Source: Bacteroidales bacterium (GTDB lineage: Bacteria; Bacteroidota; Bacteroidia; Bacteroidales; WCHB1-69). Taken from it: DNA of 64,000 nt. Numbering within the stretch: the stretch's first letter is position 1; every line of letters starts with the position of its first letter. Below, one piece after another: positions 17,268-25,963 of this stretch. A model generated the notes under the pieces. That model was not told the origin of the DNA and did not search any database. It worked only from the letters and a program-made list of their open reading frames with translations. Location of the stretch: assembly GCA_017650305.1 (NCBI GenBank), contig JAGCFD010000060.1, positions 92,457-156,456 of the forward strand, in the 5' to 3' direction. The translations under genes were made by a program, and so were the position numbers.

Positions 17268-18430
17268 ATATAGATTTTACGTATCAGAATCCTACCCGGA
17301 TTCATTTTGGAAAAAGTGCAATGCAATATCTTCCCGAAGAACTTGCACTTTATGGCAAGAATGTTTTGCTGCTCTATGGCAGAAACTCTATCAAGGCCAG
17401 CGGATTGTATGACACTGTGATGCTGGACTTGCAAAAAGCTGGCAAAAATGTCGTGGAGTTGTCAGGCATCAAGTCAAACCCGACCTACGCGCAGGTGCTA
17501 CAAGGTGCCAAGTTGGTGCGAGAGCATAAAGTAGACCTCATCCTTGCGGTGGGAGGTGGCTCCGTCATCGACTGTGCCAAGGGTATCTCCGCGTCTGCCT
17601 ACTGCACAGAGGATCCTTGGACACTCTATTGGGAACATCAAGCCCCTTTGGCCAATCCGGTGGTTCCTATCGGTACCATCTTGACTATGACTGGCACGGC
17701 CTCTGAGATGAATGGCGGCTCCGTCATCACCAACGATGACAAGAAACTGAAGCTGGGCCGTGTGTTCCCCCTGGAGACTATGGCTCCCAAGTTCTCCATT
17801 CTGAATCCCGAATTCACTTATACAGTGCCAAAATATCAGATGGTCAGTGGTATCTTCGACATCTTTTCCCATTTGATGGAGCAATATTTTGGTGGAAATG
17901 ATGATTGTGTGAGCGACTATCTGCTTGAGGGCGATATGCTGGCGTTAATCAGTGCCGCGCGTGCTGCCCTGAAAGATCCGCACAACTATGAGGCCCGTAG
18001 CAACATCATGTGGTGTGCCACTATGGGCTTGAACAAAATTTTGGCCGTGTCCAAAGAACAGGATTGGGAGGTGCACATGATTGAGCATCAGCTGGGTGCT
18101 TACACCGACTGTGCGCATGGCATCGGATTGGCTATCATTTCCGTGCCTTACTACCGTGCTGTCTATAAGTATGGTCTGCACCGTTTTGTCCGCTATGCCA
18201 AGAATATCTGGCATGTGAATCCTGAAGGCAAGAGTGATGAGCAGGTCGCGCTGGAAGGCATTGACTGTCTGAGCAAGTTTATCCAGGAGTTAGGTATTCC
18301 CCAGACTCTGCAGGAGGTGGGTGCCACCGAAGAGATGCTGCCGCTGATTGCGGAAAGCACAATCAAGGGTGGTGGCTATCATGTGGTAACCACCGAAGAG
18401 GTGCTGGATATTCTGAAGGCTTGCTTCTAA
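17264..18430 (+). CDS. Iron-containing alcohol dehydrogenase (YqhD/butanol dehydrogenase-like)
   Basis: 388 residues from the ATG at 17264, which overlaps the esterase stop (ATGA), so translation is probably coupled. N-terminal Rossmann-like part: NPTRIHFGKSAM, VLLLYGRNSIKASG, the GGGSVIDCAKGI NAD(P)-binding loop and a GTASEMNGGSVI segment. The C-terminal metal-binding part has FDIFSHLMEQYFGG and HMIEHQLGAYTDCAHGIGLAI, supplying the Asp and His ligands for Fe or Zn. The family reduces short aldehydes with NADPH. A rho-independent terminator follows. Why it is coupled to an esterase and porX is not clear. Confidence 0.88.
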   Translation: MNIDFTYQNPTRIHFGKSAMQYLPEELALYGKNVLLLYGRNSIKASGLYDTVMLDLQKAGKNVVELSGIKSNPTYAQVLQGAKLVREHKVDLILAVGGGSVIDCAKGISASAYCTEDPWTLYWEHQAPLANPVVPIGTILTMTGTASEMNGGSVITNDDKKLKLGRVFPLETMAPKFSILNPEFTYTVPKYQMVSGIFDIFSHLMEQYFGGNDDCVSDYLLEGDMLALISAARAALKDPHNYEARSNIMWCATMGLNKILAVSKEQDWEVHMIEHQLGAYTDCAHGIGLAIISVPYYRAVYKYGLHRFVRYAKNIWHVNPEGKSDEQVALEGIDCLSKFIQELGIPQTLQEVGATEEMLPLIAESTIKGGGYHVVTTEEVLDILKACF

Positions 18431-18451
18431 TCTTGGCAAAAACAATCTAAT

Positions 18452-18479
18452 AGCCTCCGAGTTTCGGAGGCTTTTTTTT
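18452..18479 (+). terminator. Rho-independent terminator after the alcohol dehydrogenase
   Basis: AGCCTCCGA (18452-18460), loop GTT, TCGGAGGCT (18464-18472), followed by a T run. It separates the convergent barrel gene. Confidence 0.9.
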
Positions 18480-18480
18480 G

Positions 18481-19413
18481 CTAACGGCGTCTGAAGAAGA
18501 AGTCGTTCATGACCAGCCTTATGCTGAATCCGTAGTTGAAGTTGAATGCTCTTTCCTGAAGGGGTTTGATACCGTAGGACGCCATGCAGCCATAGAATGT
18601 GGGGTCGATGGAAAAGGACTTTGTCACCACAATCTTGAGGCCGGCGGCAAAGGATATGCCGTAACCGGGGCCGCCATAGATGATGTCGTAGGTGTTCATT
18701 TGAGCCCCTGGCACATAGCTTTCTCCCATGTAAGGATCAAGCATGGTCCATTTTCTGTCTCCTATGATGGCATCCATCAGTCTGGCTTTGCAGAAGTTGA
18801 ACTGTGCTCCTACCTCTACAAAGGGTTTGGCGATAGGGTGCATCTGGCTGATGAGATAGCTGACAGACAAATCTAACATGGATCTGTCTTCTTTGCCGTG
18901 AATCTCCATGACAGGGGCCTCGACCATGTTGCCGGAGACAGAAGAGTAGTCCAGCAGGAATTGGCTGGATGTGGTGAGCCGGCAGAAAGAGTAGGATAGG
19001 GAGATTCCCCAGTTGCGGCCGAATTTGTAACGGGCGCCCAAGTTAAGCATGGTCTTGATCTTGTAGCGCACATTCCAGTCAAGGTTTTCTTCTCGATAGG
19101 AGATTTCGTCAGAAATGCTGACGTGCGGATACATGCGGTTAACGACCTGCTGTATTTCCTGATACCAATATTGATTGTCGAAGATGTAGTCCAGGTTGCA
19201 TTCGTTAAGGCTGCTGCCGTTGTAGTAGAGGGCGTTCTCCTTGTTGGCGAAGAAGGCACCGGCTCCGATGTACAGGTCGAAACCTTTATCGTACCATGTG
19301 GTGTCGTGGTAGTGGACGGGTTCCGATGAAATAACCTCTTGTCCTCGCATCAGACAAGGTGTCAGTGTTGCGAGGACAAAGAGGATGATGGTTGTAAGGA
19401 GAGTGCGTTTCAC
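18481..19413 (-). CDS. Outer membrane beta-barrel-like protein of unknown function
   Basis: 310 residues, starting with GTG at 19413. The N-terminal MKRTLLTTIILFVLATLTPC is a signal peptide, cleaved near RGQ. The mature protein has recurrent strands (FDLYIGAGAFF, MLNLGARYKFGRNWGISLSYSF, KPFVEVGAQFNF, YGISFAAGLKIVVTKSFSIDPTFYGCMA) and ends with NYGFSIRLVMNDFFF, as in a barrel. It begins 9 bases after lpdA and is probably in the same transcript. No family recognised. Confidence 0.6.
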   Translation of the reverse strand: MKRTLLTTIILFVLATLTPCLMRGQEVISSEPVHYHDTTWYDKGFDLYIGAGAFFANKENALYYNGSSLNECNLDYIFDNQYWYQEIQQVVNRMYPHVSISDEISYREENLDWNVRYKIKTMLNLGARYKFGRNWGISLSYSFCRLTTSSQFLLDYSSVSGNMVEAPVMEIHGKEDRSMLDLSVSYLISQMHPIAKPFVEVGAQFNFCKARLMDAIIGDRKWTMLDPYMGESYVPGAQMNTYDIIYGGPGYGISFAAGLKIVVTKSFSIDPTFYGCMASYGIKPLQERAFNFNYGFSIRLVMNDFFFRRR

Positions 19414-19422
19414 TGTGGTTGA

Positions 19423-20820
19423 TTATAGATGGACACACTCTTTGTAGGCTTCTGCGGCGGCTTCCATGATGGCTTCCGACAGGGTGGGGTGCGGGAAGAC
19501 GGCATGGATGATGTCTTCGCCCTTCATCTTGTTCTGGCGGGCCATGACGGCGCCGGCGATCATCTCGGTCACGTTGTCGCCAATGAGGTGGCATCCGAGC
19601 CATTCGCCGGTCTGTTTGTCGAAGATGACCTTCACGAGGCCGTCTCTGCTGCCGGAGGCAGTCGCTTTGCCGGAGGCGGTGAAGGGGAACTTGCCGATGA
19701 GCACTTCGCGGCCCTGTTCGGTGCAGGCACGCTCGGTGAGACCCACAGAGGCGATCTCCGGGGTGGTGTAGGTGCAGCCGGGGATGTTGCTGTAGTCAAC
19801 GGGCACAGGATTCTTGCCGGCGATCTTCTCCACGCACACGAGTGCTTCGTGGGAGGCCACGTGCGCGAGGGCAGGCCCGTGCACGATGTCGCCAATGGCA
19901 TAGACACCCTCCACGTTGGTCTTGTAGTAGTCGTCCACGATGACCTTGCCGCGCTCGACAGCTACGCCGCACTCTTCAAGGCCGAGGCCTTCCAGGTTGG
20001 TCTGCACACCCACGGCGGAGAGGACGATGTCGCAGGTCAGCTCGGTGATTTTCTCCTTGGCATCCTTGACGGTCACCTTGCAGATGCCGTCTTCCACCAC
20101 GACCTGCTCCACAGAGGCGGAGGTCATAGTCTTGATGCCGGCCTTGCGGAAGCAGCGGGCGAGGGTGGCGGCGATGTCGTCGTCTTCAACAGGCACCAGA
20201 CGGGGCATGTACTCCACGATGGTGACCTTCGTGCCCATGGAGGCATAGAAGAAGGCCAGCTCACTGCCGATAGCGCCGGAGCCCATCACCACCATAGTCT
20301 CGGGCAGCTTGGGCAGGGTCAACGCCTCGCGATAGCCGATGATGTATTTGCCGTCTTGGGGCACGTTAGGCAGACTGCGGGAACGCGCGCCCGTGGCCAA
20401 AATGATGTGCTTGGCCTCATAGACGGTCACGGTGCCTTCCGCGTCGGTGACGGCCACCTCGTGGTTGCTTTGCAACTTGCCAGTGCCAGCGATGACGGTG
20501 ACGTTGTTCTTCTTCAAGAGATATTGGACGCCCTTGCTCATGGTTTCGGCCACTGTGCGGCTGCGCTTCACCACGGCCTCAAAGTCGGGCTTGGCAGCGC
20601 CCTCAAGGCTGATGCCGTAGTCGGCTGCATGCGACATGTAACGATATACTTGTGCTGATTTCAACAATGCTTTGGTGGGGATGCAGCCCCAGTTGAGGCA
20701 GATGCCGCCCACTTCGGCGCGCTCCACCACGGCCACTTTCATCTCCAGTTGCGCCGCTCTGATGGCAGCCACATAACCTCCGGGACCACTCCCGATGACG
20801 ATAACATCATAGTTTTCCAT
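19423..20820 (-). CDS. lpdA: Dihydrolipoyl dehydrogenase
   Basis: 465 residues. FAD-binding GSGPGGYVAAIRAAQ at the N-terminus, the redox-active disulfide GGICLNWGCIPTK (Cys41, Cys46), an NAD-binding motif MGSGAIGSELAFFYASMG and the second FAD motif VYAIGDIVHGPALAHVASHEA. The catalytic His sits in HAVFPHPTLSEAIMEAA near the end. The enzyme reoxidises dihydrolipoamide of 2-oxoacid dehydrogenases or the glycine cleavage system. None of those partner genes is adjacent; instead a barrel gene follows. A minus-strand -7 element is at 20879-20886. Confidence 0.95.
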   Translation of the reverse strand: MENYDVIVIGSGPGGYVAAIRAAQLEMKVAVVERAEVGGICLNWGCIPTKALLKSAQVYRYMSHAADYGISLEGAAKPDFEAVVKRSRTVAETMSKGVQYLLKKNNVTVIAGTGKLQSNHEVAVTDAEGTVTVYEAKHIILATGARSRSLPNVPQDGKYIIGYREALTLPKLPETMVVMGSGAIGSELAFFYASMGTKVTIVEYMPRLVPVEDDDIAATLARCFRKAGIKTMTSASVEQVVVEDGICKVTVKDAKEKITELTCDIVLSAVGVQTNLEGLGLEECGVAVERGKVIVDDYYKTNVEGVYAIGDIVHGPALAHVASHEALVCVEKIAGKNPVPVDYSNIPGCTYTTPEIASVGLTERACTEQGREVLIGKFPFTASGKATASGSRDGLVKVIFDKQTGEWLGCHLIGDNVTEMIAGAVMARQNKMKGEDIIHAVFPHPTLSEAIMEAAAEAYKECVHL

Positions 20821-20878
20821 ATCTTGTATGTTTTTGTAGTGATTTTTTTGTTGAGTAACTTACGAATAAAACAAAGTG

Positions 20879-20886
20879 CAAAGATA
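20879..20886 (-). promoter_or_regulatory. -7 element of the lpdA promoter
   Basis: TATCTTTG then CAC on the minus strand, 58 bases before the lpdA ATG. Confidence 0.6.
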
Positions 20887-20911
20887 AAATATTTTTGTCA
20901 AGTGCAAAAGC

Positions 20912-20985
20912 ACAAACGGATTTGTTCGCCGCTGACGCGGCTCACGACAAGCGAAGATCGGTAGAGCTAAACAAATCTGCTTGTT
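20912..20985. repeat. Palindromic repeat element, short copy (downstream of atoE)
   Basis: Arms ACAAACGGATTTGTT (20912-20926) and AACAAATCTGCTTGT (20970-20984) are reverse complements with two mismatches. A second hairpin, GCCGC (20928-20932) TGAC GCGGC (20937-20941), lies inside. The left arm and next 35 bases resemble the element at 45798-45935 at roughly two thirds identity by eye. It ends 6 bases before the atoE stop codon. Confidence 0.65.
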
Positions 20986-20991
20986 ATTACC

Positions 20992-22341
20992 TTATAGCGC
21001 CCACAGCACCAATCCGCCGCTGATGATGAGGCCTGTGATGAGCAAGTCGATGATGCAGAATCCCATGATGTCTTTGGCGTTCAGTCTGGCGATGGCGAGG
21101 GCCGGGATGGCCCAGAAGGGCTGGATGAGGTTGGTCCAGGCGTCACCCCAGGCGATAGCGATGCCGGTGAGGCCCGGGTCCACGCCAAGGTCGGCGCCTG
21201 CCGCGAACATGATGGGGGCCTGGATGGCCCAGTGTCCGCCGCCCGAGGGCACGAACATGTTGAGCACCGCTGCACAAAGGAAGGTAAGCAATGGGTAGGT
21301 GACCGGTGAACTGATGCTGATGCAGGCATTGCTGATAACGGTCCCGAAGCAGATGCCCGAGGCTCCCACGCCTGTGATGATGCCCATGATGCCCGCGTAG
21401 AAGGGGAACTGCAGCATGATGCCGGCAGCACCCGTGGCCGCTTTGTTGAAGGCCCTCACGTATGCCAACGGCGTGCCGTGCAGGATGATGCCCAGGAAGA
21501 GGAACAGCATGATGACAATCCCCAAGTCGAAGCTGCCGTGCAAAAAGAACAGCTTGAGAACGACGTAGCCCAGACCGACGGCTGCCAGCAGTATGCTCAG
21601 CAGTCGGCTGTGCTCCAGCTTCTCGGCGGGAGTCCCTGTCTTAGCCTCTTCAGGAGCGGACTCTTCTTTTAACAGCTGAGGGTCCACTGTGCAGATGTCC
21701 TTTTTGGGGTGCATCAGCGTGTTGACGACTACCAGGGCCACGATGACGAGGATAACCATGACCAGGTTGTGCCAGTCGAGGATGGTGTTGGATACGGGCA
21801 CGGGCTCTGTCAGGATGCCGTTGGTGGCCTTGGAGAGAGCCTCCCCGGGAGTGGCCATGGTGAGCGGGATGGAGCCGGAGAGGCCGGCGTGCCAGACCAC
21901 AAAGCCGCTGTAGGCGGAGGCGATGAGCAGACGATAGTCCACCTCTGGCAGTTTGCGGGCGATCTCCCTCGCAAACAGGGCGCCGATGATGAGGCCGAAG
22001 CCCCAGTTGAGCCAGCAGGCGATGGCAGAGACCGCCGTCACCAGCGCGATGGCGGCTCCTGGTGTCTTAGGCAGGGAGGCCATGGCGCTAATGCCCTTGT
22101 GGATGACTGGCGCTGATGCCAATGCGGAACCGCACACCAGCACCAAGGCCATCTGCATGGCAAAGGCCAAGAGTCCCCATACGCCGTTGCCCCAGTGCTC
22201 AACCACCTCCAATGGGGTCTGGTGACAGATGGGCATCGCTAATAAAGCGGCGATGAAGGTTAAGATGATGGCAAAGATAAAAGGCTCGGGTAGATAGCGT
22301 TGAACAACCTTGACGCAAAAGTTGATGATGCGGCGAAACAT
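20992..22341 (-). CDS. atoE: AtoE-type short-chain fatty acid transporter
   Basis: 449 residues, almost entirely hydrophobic with about 12 membrane segments. Conserved AtoE features are present: PEPFIFAIILTFIAALLAM near the N-terminus, HWGNGVWGLLAFAMQMALVLVCG, ACWLNWGFGLIIGALFARE, HAGLSGSIPL and, near the C-terminus, FVPSGGGHWAIQAPIM and GDAWTNLIQPFWAIPAL. The family is thought to move short-chain fatty acids or acetoacetate across the inner membrane. It begins 15 bases after a 2-hydroxyacid dehydrogenase on the same strand. The palindromic repeat follows its stop codon. Confidence 0.9.
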   Translation of the reverse strand: MFRRIINFCVKVVQRYLPEPFIFAIILTFIAALLAMPICHQTPLEVVEHWGNGVWGLLAFAMQMALVLVCGSALASAPVIHKGISAMASLPKTPGAAIALVTAVSAIACWLNWGFGLIIGALFAREIARKLPEVDYRLLIASAYSGFVVWHAGLSGSIPLTMATPGEALSKATNGILTEPVPVSNTILDWHNLVMVILVIVALVVVNTLMHPKKDICTVDPQLLKEESAPEEAKTGTPAEKLEHSRLLSILLAAVGLGYVVLKLFFLHGSFDLGIVIMLFLFLGIILHGTPLAYVRAFNKAATGAAGIMLQFPFYAGIMGIITGVGASGICFGTVISNACISISSPVTYPLLTFLCAAVLNMFVPSGGGHWAIQAPIMFAAGADLGVDPGLTGIAIAWGDAWTNLIQPFWAIPALAIARLNAKDIMGFCIIDLLITGLIISGGLVLWAL

Positions 22342-22356
22342 AGAGATGAGTCGTTT

Positions 22357-23271
22357 TTAGATATGACTGAGAACGATGTCAATGCGGTCGTCAAAGGCCT
22401 CGCGGGTGGCATAGCCCACATGGGGCACGAGCACGCAGTTGGGGGCGCTGAAGAGGGGATGGTCTTCGGCCAAGGGCGGCTCCTTCTCATACACGTCGAT
22501 GCCGGCGCCGCCAAGCAGACCCGCCTTCAGCATGTCAGCCAAGGCATCCATGTCCACCACGTTGCCACGGGCAGTGTTGATGATGACGGCCGTGGGCTTG
22601 CACAGCTGCAGCAGCTCGCGGCTGATGAGATGATGTGTTTCCGCTGTCAACGGCACATGCAGGGTGATGATGTCGCAGGACTTCATCAGCTCCTCCAAGG
22701 GAAGATAGACAATGCCTTGCGCCGTCACGTCATCGTATTCGGAGCGGCTCCAGGCCACCACCTCGCAGCCGAATGCCAGAAGCAACTGGGCCGTGCGCCG
22801 TCCGATGGCGCCAGTGCCTACGATGCCTACACGCTTGCCACGCAGCTCGCGACCTAAGAAGTTGTTGCGCGTGCCTCCCCTGCGCGTGTCGGCGTCCAAC
22901 GCGGTGATGCGCCGATAGACATCCAGCATCAGCCCGATGGCCAACTCGGCGACACCTTCCGTGGCATAGCCCGAAGCATTCACAACCTCGATACCGTGCT
23001 CATGGCAATAGGCCAGGTCGATATGGTCCAAACCCGTGAAGGCAACGTTGAGTTTCTTCAATTTGGGACATTGGGACAGGATGTCGCTGCCGATCTTGAT
23101 GTTGGAAACAATAACCTCATCAGCCTCTTTCATTCGCTCGATGAGGGTGGCGGCATCCTCTTTGCGGTCGCGGTAGCAGATGAACTCGTGGCCTTTGGCG
23201 GCCAAGTCGTGAGCAATGTTGGCGGCCCGCTCTTCGCTGATGCCGATGGGCTCTACGGAAACTATTTTCAT
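22357..23271 (-). CDS. D-isomer-specific 2-hydroxyacid dehydrogenase
   Basis: 304 residues. The Rossmann motif GKRVGIVGTGAIGRRTAQLLLAFG is followed by the family signature region LKSCDIITLHVPLTAETHHLI-type segment and TAVIINTARGNVVD. The catalytic Arg lies in INTARG, the Glu in GAGIDVYEKEPP and the His in VLVPHVGYAT. The family reduces 2-oxoacids with NADH; hydroxypyruvate, pyruvate or phosphoglycerate are possible and cannot be told apart here. At 304 residues it is slightly short for the family but complete. It precedes atoE in the transcript, which suggests a link to organic acid excretion or uptake. Confidence 0.88.
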   Translation of the reverse strand: MKIVSVEPIGISEERAANIAHDLAAKGHEFICYRDRKEDAATLIERMKEADEVIVSNIKIGSDILSQCPKLKKLNVAFTGLDHIDLAYCHEHGIEVVNASGYATEGVAELAIGLMLDVYRRITALDADTRRGGTRNNFLGRELRGKRVGIVGTGAIGRRTAQLLLAFGCEVVAWSRSEYDDVTAQGIVYLPLEELMKSCDIITLHVPLTAETHHLISRELLQLCKPTAVIINTARGNVVDMDALADMLKAGLLGGAGIDVYEKEPPLAEDHPLFSAPNCVLVPHVGYATREAFDDRIDIVLSHI

Positions 23272-23303
23272 GATAATAGGTATTGTTTAAATATACTTTG
23301 ACT

Positions 23304-23366
23304 TTAGCTGTTGGCCATTGGCCGTTAGCTGTTAGCCTTTTAACTTATAACTTCTAACTGACAACT
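23304..23366. repeat. Degenerate 7-bp tandem repeat tract 1
   Basis: Nine consecutive heptamers: TTAGCTG, TTGGCCA, TTGGCCG, TTAGCTG, TTAGCCT, then TTTAACT, TATAACT, TCTAACT, GACAACT. The tract ends at the base before the stop codon of the Omp28-like gene. Confidence 0.85.
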
Positions 23367-24212
23367 TTATCTCGTGACAGGGCAAATTTCCACTTGCAAT
23401 ACGTCATAGTTGTTTTTGTCGTACAGGATGGCCACCACGTTGCAGTGTGCCGGTTTCCAATTGGTGCCGACAAAACTGAAGGACTTGGCATAGAGGTAGC
23501 TCTCGCCTGCGGTCAACTCGCCGGTACCGTTGAGTAGCTGTCCGTAAGTGCCGTTGATAGAGCCGCGTAGCACATGGTTGTGCACGTAGTTTTCGATCGT
23601 CTCGGTGCCATTGATCTGCGGGCTGACGATGTCGTTTTCTACAATGAACAGGGAGAGTCGGAGAGGGGAGTCGTGAGACTCCAGCATGGTGACTTTGGCA
23701 TTGACTTTCAGTAGGCCGTCTTCCCCATATTGGTTGATGAGTTGGATGGCGGCAGGCACATGGCTGCGGTCCACGGCGTTGACTTTTGAGAGCCAGCGGG
23801 CGGGAATGCTGCCCATGGGTTCGTTGGCTCTGTTGATGACGGCCGCGGGGATGCCGTCAATTTGCCATTCAGTGGCCAATTCGGTGCCTGTCTCCGACAT
23901 CAGGTTGTCGGGAAACTCCGTAGTAGGCTGCGCCAGCGAGGTGGCATGGATGCAAACCGGTATCAGCGTGTCGCCGAAACGGGTGATCAGATCCTCTAAC
24001 TTGTCGTGTCCGGCAGGACAGTTGGGACAACGGTGGCCTGTGTATTCCTCAATCAGGACCTTGCGATAAACAGAGGCTGGATCCAAATCCGGGAATTCGA
24101 CGGTTACCTCATCCTGGTCGCTGATGACCACATAGGGTCCCTCCACACGATCGCAGGAGTAGGTGAGAAACAGGGCAAAAAAGGCGATGATAATATAAGG
24201 TGTCTTTTTCAT
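23367..24212 (-). CDS. Omp28-related lipoprotein with thioredoxin-like CxxC
   Basis: 281 residues. Lipobox LTYSC gives a lipidated Cys20. The Omp28/thioredoxin-like segment is EEYTGHRCPNCPAGHDKLEDL (Cys62, Cys65), followed by a fold with cis-Pro candidate DGIPAAVINR. The C-terminal half is beta-rich, as in Omp28 of Bacteroidota, a surface protein of debated function. It is the last gene of a minus-strand run that includes two thioredoxin-like proteins and a DUF6029-like protein, so a role in extracytoplasmic thiol chemistry is a reasonable inference. Confidence 0.8.
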   Translation of the reverse strand: MKKTPYIIIAFFALFLTYSCDRVEGPYVVISDQDEVTVEFPDLDPASVYRKVLIEEYTGHRCPNCPAGHDKLEDLITRFGDTLIPVCIHATSLAQPTTEFPDNLMSETGTELATEWQIDGIPAAVINRANEPMGSIPARWLSKVNAVDRSHVPAAIQLINQYGEDGLLKVNAKVTMLESHDSPLRLSLFIVENDIVSPQINGTETIENYVHNHVLRGSINGTYGQLLNGTGELTAGESYLYAKSFSFVGTNWKPAHCNVVAILYDKNNYDVLQVEICPVTR

Positions 24213-24233
24213 AACTTATTCTATTTAAGATTG

Positions 24234-25955
24234 TTAAAAGGATGTGGTGACGGACAATCCGACTCCGTAAGAGGCTGGCACGGCGCGGCATACACCGCCG
24301 ATGCATAGGATACCCTCTTTAGTCTTGCCGAAATTGAGCGCGATGCGGGTGGTGCGCCATACATAAGCGGCGGCAATGTTGTAATAATGCAGCTTATGGT
24401 CTTTGTCGGGGTTGCCATAGTTCCATTCGTCGCTCACAGTGATGAACCAGTGAGGGCTGATGGAGTACTCAAGCAATCCAAAAAGGGAACTGCCGTCGTC
24501 ATCTTTAGTGTAGAAATGCTGAGCCTCCAGACGCAAGGAGTGCTTCGGGGCGACTTTCCAAAGTACGTCGGCTGCCACCAGGTGGCCTTGCATGATGCCC
24601 TCATGACCTTTCAACAACTCCAGGTTGTAGGTGATGTAGTTGTATGCCAGCGTCAGTTCCCACTTCTTGGTCAGACGGCGGTGGAATTCAAAGCCGATGT
24701 CCTGATACAGAAGGTCAGGACCGAATTTGAAGAAGTTGGAGGTGTAGCCCTCGGTGCCGCTCATAGTGCCTATGGCTAATGCTTCTGGAGTCCAAACCTT
24801 GTCGATGTTGTGGAAACGGGAGAAGTTGAAGGTAAGGTCGGTGCCGTATTTGCCACCGATTTTGCTCTTCTTGGGAATCTGGTAGTTGACTTGCAGCTGT
24901 ACGCCAATCTGGCTGTTGGGCTGGGAGGCGTAGCTGTAGTCGGCGAGGAGTTGGTAAGAATACTGGCGGTTGATGGCTGGTATGTTGTTGATAAAGAGTA
25001 GCGAGTTGGTCTTCATCATGCGCTGGGAGCGGAAGTCCATATTGTCGGCACGGATGAAAGAGGCGGCCACGCCAAAGCCTTTCATGGAGTAGGTGGCCGA
25101 CAGGAAGAGGGCATTGCCCTTGCGGTATATGAAGTCGTTGGTGACGTTCGGGTCTTGCATTTTCTGAGCGAATTCAGCGTCGAGGCGGAAGCCCTTGTAG
25201 CCGAAGCTGGCGCGGGTGGCCCATACGGGTGTGTTCTGCGGCAGCTTGTCTTTCGTGATCATCCCGGTGGTGCTCATTTCAGGCTCGGGATGCACGGTGA
25301 TCTCGATATCCTCGTCGACCTTGTCGAACTTGCTGACGAAGCTGCCTCCGACATGAAGGATGAAGCCCTTCTCGGTGATTTTTCGGAAGATCTCGCCGAA
25401 GTTGAAGTTGCCGTCCACGCCACGCACGAAGTCTTTGCGACCCACGTAGGAGTCAAAGTTGAGACGCTCGACGCCCCACACACCCGTCAGGCAGATGCCC
25501 TTGTAAGGGGTGACCTTGATGCGGGCACCCAACAGGCTGTTGTCAATGCCTAACTGCCGTTCCTCGTAGGCGCGCAGGGAGAGGCCATTGCCGAACTGCT
25601 CGTAGAAGTTGCCCGCCGTGACTTGGATGAAGTCGTTCTTGTAGTCGGCGAAGAAATAGCGGATGCCTTGCCCCTTGTAGTTGAGTTTCTCAAAGTCGAT
25701 GAGTGGAAACTGATAGAACTCGTAGCGCATGCCCGCGGAAAAGCCGCCATTGGAGTAGAGGAGGTTCAGGAAGGCGTTAGCGCGCACTTTGGAGTCCACA
25801 GGGTCGGCGCCGATGAGCGAGTCGGGGATGTAATACATGCCGTTAAAACCGAAGTCGCCGCTGATGCGGCTACTTCCTAACTGGTGCTGTGCCCGTGCCG
25901 GCCAACAGGCCGCCACCAGAGCACTTATCATGATAAGCTGTAACAGTTTCTTCAT
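24234..25955 (-). CDS. DUF6029-like outer membrane protein
   Basis: 573 residues. Signal peptide MKKLLQLIMISALVAACWPARA, cut near AQ. The mature protein is predicted beta-barrel: GDFGFNGMYYIPDSL, FSAGMRYEFYQFPLI, YFFADYKNDFIQVTAGNFYEQFGNGLSLRAYEERQLGIDN and a final TTRIALNFGKTKEGILCIGG, ending VGLSVTTSF. The segment GNFYEQFGNGLSLRAYEERQ is what led me to DUF6029, from memory. It sits 8 bases after a TlpA-like gene and 21 before the Omp28-like gene. Confidence 0.7.
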   Translation of the reverse strand: MKKLLQLIMISALVAACWPARAQHQLGSSRISGDFGFNGMYYIPDSLIGADPVDSKVRANAFLNLLYSNGGFSAGMRYEFYQFPLIDFEKLNYKGQGIRYFFADYKNDFIQVTAGNFYEQFGNGLSLRAYEERQLGIDNSLLGARIKVTPYKGICLTGVWGVERLNFDSYVGRKDFVRGVDGNFNFGEIFRKITEKGFILHVGGSFVSKFDKVDEDIEITVHPEPEMSTTGMITKDKLPQNTPVWATRASFGYKGFRLDAEFAQKMQDPNVTNDFIYRKGNALFLSATYSMKGFGVAASFIRADNMDFRSQRMMKTNSLLFINNIPAINRQYSYQLLADYSYASQPNSQIGVQLQVNYQIPKKSKIGGKYGTDLTFNFSRFHNIDKVWTPEALAIGTMSGTEGYTSNFFKFGPDLLYQDIGFEFHRRLTKKWELTLAYNYITYNLELLKGHEGIMQGHLVAADVLWKVAPKHSLRLEAQHFYTKDDDGSSLFGLLEYSISPHWFITVSDEWNYGNPDKDHKLHYYNIAAAYVWRTTRIALNFGKTKEGILCIGGVCRAVPASYGVGLSVTTSF

Positions 25956-25963
25956 ACGCTTGG

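Noticed and set aside
19429-20658. 409-codon open frame antisense to lpdA, very rich in Gly, His and Val
   Set aside because: Composition is that of the antisense of a GC-rich gene; lpdA on the other strand is unambiguous.
20890-20897. TATTTTTG on the plus strand near lpdA
   Set aside because: No plus-strand gene follows; it lies in AT-rich sequence behind the lpdA promoter.
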